Assembly (NCBI GenBank): GCA_903901045.1
Contig: CAIUPP010000029.1
Coordinates: forward strand, 26,541-90,540
Reading direction: 5' to 3'
DNA: 64,000 nucleotides
Source of the DNA: an uncultured Planctomycetota bacterium
GTDB lineage: Bacteria; Planctomycetota; Brocadiia; CAIUPP01
Part shown: positions 61,721 through 64,000 of the stretch, in pieces
How positions within the stretch are numbered: the stretch's first letter is position 1
Layout: each line of letters opens with the position of its first letter
Program-made: the position numbers and the translations under genes
The notes under the pieces: generated by a model
Told to the model about the DNA's origin: nothing
Database searches by the model: none
Seen by the model: the letters and a program-made list of their open reading frames with translations, nothing else

Positions 61721-62839
61721 CTAGCGCTCGGAGGAGACCGGCTGGCTTGGGCTGTTGACCGGCTTCTCGGCGGCGATGCGCCCCTTGGCCTCGCGGTAGA
61801 CCGCCGGGGTGAAGAGGATCAGTCCGGCCAGCGCGATGGTCGCCACCCCGCGCATCAGCCGCCCGCGGATGGGGGACTGCCAGACCACCTCCTGCCAGTA
61901 GTCCGACCACGAGTAAGCCGCAAAGAGCAGCGCCAGCGGCGGCCAGATCTCCATGCTCCGGGGCGCTTTCATGAGCAGCAGCGTCGCCAGGAAGGAGATC
62001 AGGAGCAGGCCGACCGTCTCGCGGGTCGGGCGGCCGCGCAGCAGCCCGAGCAGCACGCCCAATCCCACGACGATCCAGACCGCCCGGGCCATGGTGAGCA
62101 GCTCCCCGCTCCCCAGCGGAAGGGCTCCCGCGGCGGCGCCGGAGGGGCCGGACAGGTACGAGACGATATTATCCGGGAAGGCCGGGTTGATGATGATCCC
62201 CGCCGCCATGCCCAGGAGCGTCCAGCGCAGCAGTCCCACGTTCAGCCGCTTGTCCACCAGCGCCTCGGCGACGAAGAGGCAGGCCGCCGCCCCGGCCAGC
62301 AGGGGGAAGTCGTCGCAGAGCCAGACCGTGCCGAACATCACCACCGCCAGCGCGCGGTAGCGGCGTGTGAGGATCAGGTGGATGCCCAGCAGCAGCGCGG
62401 CCACGGAAAGGGAGTAGACGCGCGCCATGCACATCCGCTCGAGGAACAGCGCAGAGGCCCCCAGCAGGATGAAGGTGAGGATGGCCGCCACGAGCCGCCC
62501 GCGCCGCGCCGCAACCCAGTAGAAGATGAACGCCGCCAGCGCCGCGTAGAGCCACGCCGCCTTCTTCGCCCCGGAATGCAGGTCACCGAAGGTGAATGGG
62601 ACATACATCAGGTGGAACCCGAACCGCTCACCTTGAGAGACGCCGCCATCCATGACGGCTGAGGTGGCGTACTGGAGCTTGTGGAAGTAAATGAGGACGA
62701 TGACGAGCACCGCCAGCGCGATGAACAGGCTGACCAGCACGCCGAAGCAGGTGCGCCGCGGCGGAGCGAATTCCGGCGGCTCCGACGGAGGCGGGGGAGT
62801 GGTTGTATTCTCCGGAGGCATTTCAAGAACGGTTACCAT
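61721..62839 (-). CDS. Multi-pass membrane protein of unknown function
   Basis: A 372-residue protein with a Pro-rich N-terminus (NTTTPPPPSEPP) and about nine hydrophobic segments, e.g. VLVSLFIALAVLVIVLIYF, LYAALAAFIFYWVA, AILTFILLGASALFL, WTLLGMAAGIIINP, VWIVVGLGVLLGLL and GVATIALAGLILF. The order of loops (DDFPLLAG; PRSMEIWPPLALLFAAY) recalls the transmembrane half of dolichol-phosphate-sugar glycosyltransferases, but no sequence signature confirms that. ATG 62839 with AAAGGA upstream is preferred to a TTG at 62857. Confidence 0.8.
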   Translation of the reverse strand: MVTVLEMPPENTTTPPPPSEPPEFAPPRRTCFGVLVSLFIALAVLVIVLIYFHKLQYATSAVMDGGVSQGERFGFHLMYVPFTFGDLHSGAKKAAWLYAALAAFIFYWVAARRGRLVAAILTFILLGASALFLERMCMARVYSLSVAALLLGIHLILTRRYRALAVVMFGTVWLCDDFPLLAGAAACLFVAEALVDKRLNVGLLRWTLLGMAAGIIINPAFPDNIVSYLSGPSGAAAGALPLGSGELLTMARAVWIVVGLGVLLGLLRGRPTRETVGLLLISFLATLLLMKAPRSMEIWPPLALLFAAYSWSDYWQEVVWQSPIRGRLMRGVATIALAGLILFTPAVYREAKGRIAAEKPVNSPSQPVSSER

Positions 62840-63143
62840 CGTCAAGTCCTTTTCCAACGCAACAGCGCGGCGGATTCACCGCAGAGGCACAGAGGACGCA
62901 GAGAACGGCGGATCAGGAATCAATTTTCAGCGATCCGCGGTCGATAATCAAGCGGGCGCTCCGTGCAAGGGCCGTTGGTGGCGCGGACTATTCCCTCGGC
63001 AGGCTCGGGACCGCGAGCGGAGTCGAGCGGCCGGTCCGCGTCCCGCGCCGCAGGCGCGGGAACGGCGGAAGCGGAAGGAACGCCCTATGATCGCGGGTTG
63101 GATAACCCGCGCCACCTCGCCTGCTCCCGGCGCCACGCCTCTT
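62840..63143. other. Gene-free stretch of 304 bases with composite REP element
   Basis: Upstream region of the membrane protein gene and downstream of the last gene. The right half is the composite element 62975-63116. The left half has an unremarkable 'CACAGAGGACGCAGAGAACG' sequence type often seen in environmental intergenic DNA. No gene is seen. Confidence 0.55.
62975..63116. repeat. Composite REP-type element A with nested insert
   Basis: GGTGGCGCGGACTATTCCCT, a CTCGGGACCGCGAGCGGAGT insert, GGTCCGCGTCCCGCGCCGC, then GATCGCGGGTTGGATAACCC and GCGCCACC. Outer arms pair as an opposed double hairpin; order of parts is the same as at 41797-41916. Confidence 0.8.
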
Positions 63144-63839
63144 CTACTTAAGATGATCATACGCATCGAACGAGACCGTCAGGTTGTTCAAATCCCCGCG
63201 CACAAGGAACGTGTCCGTATCCGCATCCCACGGGTCCTGGGCGAAGATGTTGTCCTGCGGGTCATTGGCGCAGAAATTGCTGCCGGACAATTCTATATGC
63301 CCGTCCGCATAAAGAACGTTCTGCCCACTGACATGATTCCGGCTAGTGCTGTCACTGAGGTCGACATATGAGCCATCCATGTCCGCCATGATAGCCGTAT
63401 ACTTGTACTTGCCGGCTTGTCTCGAAACGCGCGGGTCGTAACCGTAGCTGCTGCCGGCAAGCGCCCAAGTTCGGTTGGAGACCTCGCCATTGAGAACAAA
63501 CGCAGGTTTGTCCTTGGTGGATGGGCAACGAAACGCTTTCGCGCTCCCCAAGTATTTCGGGTACAGAAGGCCCAGGCTGCTCGCAGCAGCATTGTTGAAC
63601 GCGCCCGGCGAAGTGCCGCCCAGTCCGCATGAGAAAGGCAAGTAGCCGCCATTATCGTTGCGGTAAGCGGACAATGCTTTGCCGATTGTCTCGAGATTCT
63701 TCATGCAGTCAGTGCGCCGACCTTCTTCGAGTGCTTGGGGAAGAACCGGCAGCAGCAACAAGAATAATCCGAATAGCAGCACGGCACCCACAATGACACA
63801 TAGCTTCACCCGCGTCAGCCCTGCCCGCCATCGGTTCAT
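63144..63839 (-). CDS. Degenerate pseudopilin with H-X9-DG motif
   Basis: A 231-residue protein with the overall plan of the H-X9-DG pilin families: an N-terminal hydrophobic helix (VKLCVIVGAVLLFGLFLLLL), CMKNLETIGKALSAYRNDNGGYLP and a true H-X9-DG box, HVSGQNVLYADGH. The leader reads AGLTRVKLCVIV, where [10 protein letters not shown] is expected, so the consensus cleavage site and Glu5 are lost (Lys there). It may stay as a simple membrane-anchored protein. It is unlike the two pseudopilins at 26-29 kb, which have a perfect leader but DW for DG. GAGGGACGG precedes ATG 63839. Confidence 0.75.
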   Translation of the reverse strand: MNRWRAGLTRVKLCVIVGAVLLFGLFLLLLPVLPQALEEGRRTDCMKNLETIGKALSAYRNDNGGYLPFSCGLGGTSPGAFNNAAASSLGLLYPKYLGSAKAFRCPSTKDKPAFVLNGEVSNRTWALAGSSYGYDPRVSRQAGKYKYTAIMADMDGSYVDLSDSTSRNHVSGQNVLYADGHIELSGSNFCANDPQDNIFAQDPWDADTDTFLVRGDLNNLTVSFDAYDHLK

Positions 63840-63914
63840 CGCCGTCCCTCTTCCGATCATTAGCAGACCTCTCAGCCCTTCTTCCTCTTGAGCAAGGCCA
63901 TTGCGAACTGGCGA

Positions 63915-63950
63915 GGTGGCGCGGGTTATCCAACCCGCGATCATGGTTCG
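63915..63950. repeat. REP-type element A
   Basis: GGTGGCGCGGGTTATCCAAC, CCGCG and the ATCATGGTTCGTTTC tail seen in other copies, ~75 bases upstream of the degenerate pseudopilin gene. Confidence 0.8.
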
Positions 63951-64000
63951 TTTCTACCGCTTTCCAAGCACCTACAGCCTCGAAACAGGCGGGCCTCTCC

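Overview
The window looks like high-GC chromosome from an uncultured, probably PVC-like bacterium (Lentisphaerota, Planctomycetota, Sumerlaeota or Hydrogenedentota are all possible). Three pseudopilin-like proteins carry a type IV pilin leader and an H-X9-DG/DW motif. There are also many secreted carbohydrate-active proteins, MttB-like and uroporphyrinogen-decarboxylase-like paralogs, a corrinoid-activating ferredoxin protein and a GTP-type PEP carboxykinase. No rRNA, tRNA or CRISPR array was seen. The exact phylum cannot be set from sequence reading alone.

Bases 1-40.8 kb form a catabolic region. On the + strand, 1-3485 holds a truncated MttB-family methyltransferase, two amidohydrolases and an AAC(3)-fold acetyltransferase in tight array. 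From 32043 down to 3564, sixteen genes all lie on the - strand: a CBM9/transglutaminase-like protein, a GntR-LacI hybrid regulator coupled to two pseudopilins, a tandemly duplicated pair of secreted proteins (double beta-helix plus a DUF2341-like protein), a GH109-like oxidoreductase, two UroD-like proteins, a hexapeptide acyltransferase, a full-length MttB-family protein, a PcRGLX/YetA-like exolyase, an esterase and a GH116 glucosidase-like enzyme. Next come a nitrilase-family hydrolase, a zinc-free MDR dehydrogenase, an alpha/alpha-toroid protein, a GH31/GH36-like glycosidase, an amidohydrolase and a second Gfo/Idh protein. My reading (inference) is that this region degrades decorated, perhaps O- or N-methylated and acetylated, glycans and couples that to methyl-transfer chemistry.

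Bases 40.8-64 kb look more like general chromosome: an ABC-2 transporter, an aldo/keto reductase, an envelope-stress set (ECF sigma factor, zinc anti-sigma, Spy-like protein, Gly-rich protein), a GAF-sigma54 activator, a REP-associated tyrosine transposase (RAYT), glycerate 2-kinase, a tRNA-binding protein, a STAS protein, a lipoprotein, PEP carboxykinase, a RHH/RelE toxin-antitoxin pair, a ferredoxin-reductase-like protein, a dual-specificity phosphatase, a RACo-type corrinoid activator, a membrane protein and a degenerate pseudopilin.

The second half is saturated with short palindromic repeats of at least seven families, concentrated in intergenic gaps. One family (core GCGGGTTATCAAACCCGC) flanks the RAYT gene and even supplies its stop codon. 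Three palindromes of two other families sit in frame inside the glycerate kinase gene. A compound ~90-base repeat brackets the toxin-antitoxin pair. A 39-base palindrome occurs in two identical, inverted copies 6 kb apart, straddling the junction between the two halves. Several sigma70-like promoters (TTGAC-N17/18-TATAAT type) can be read directly.
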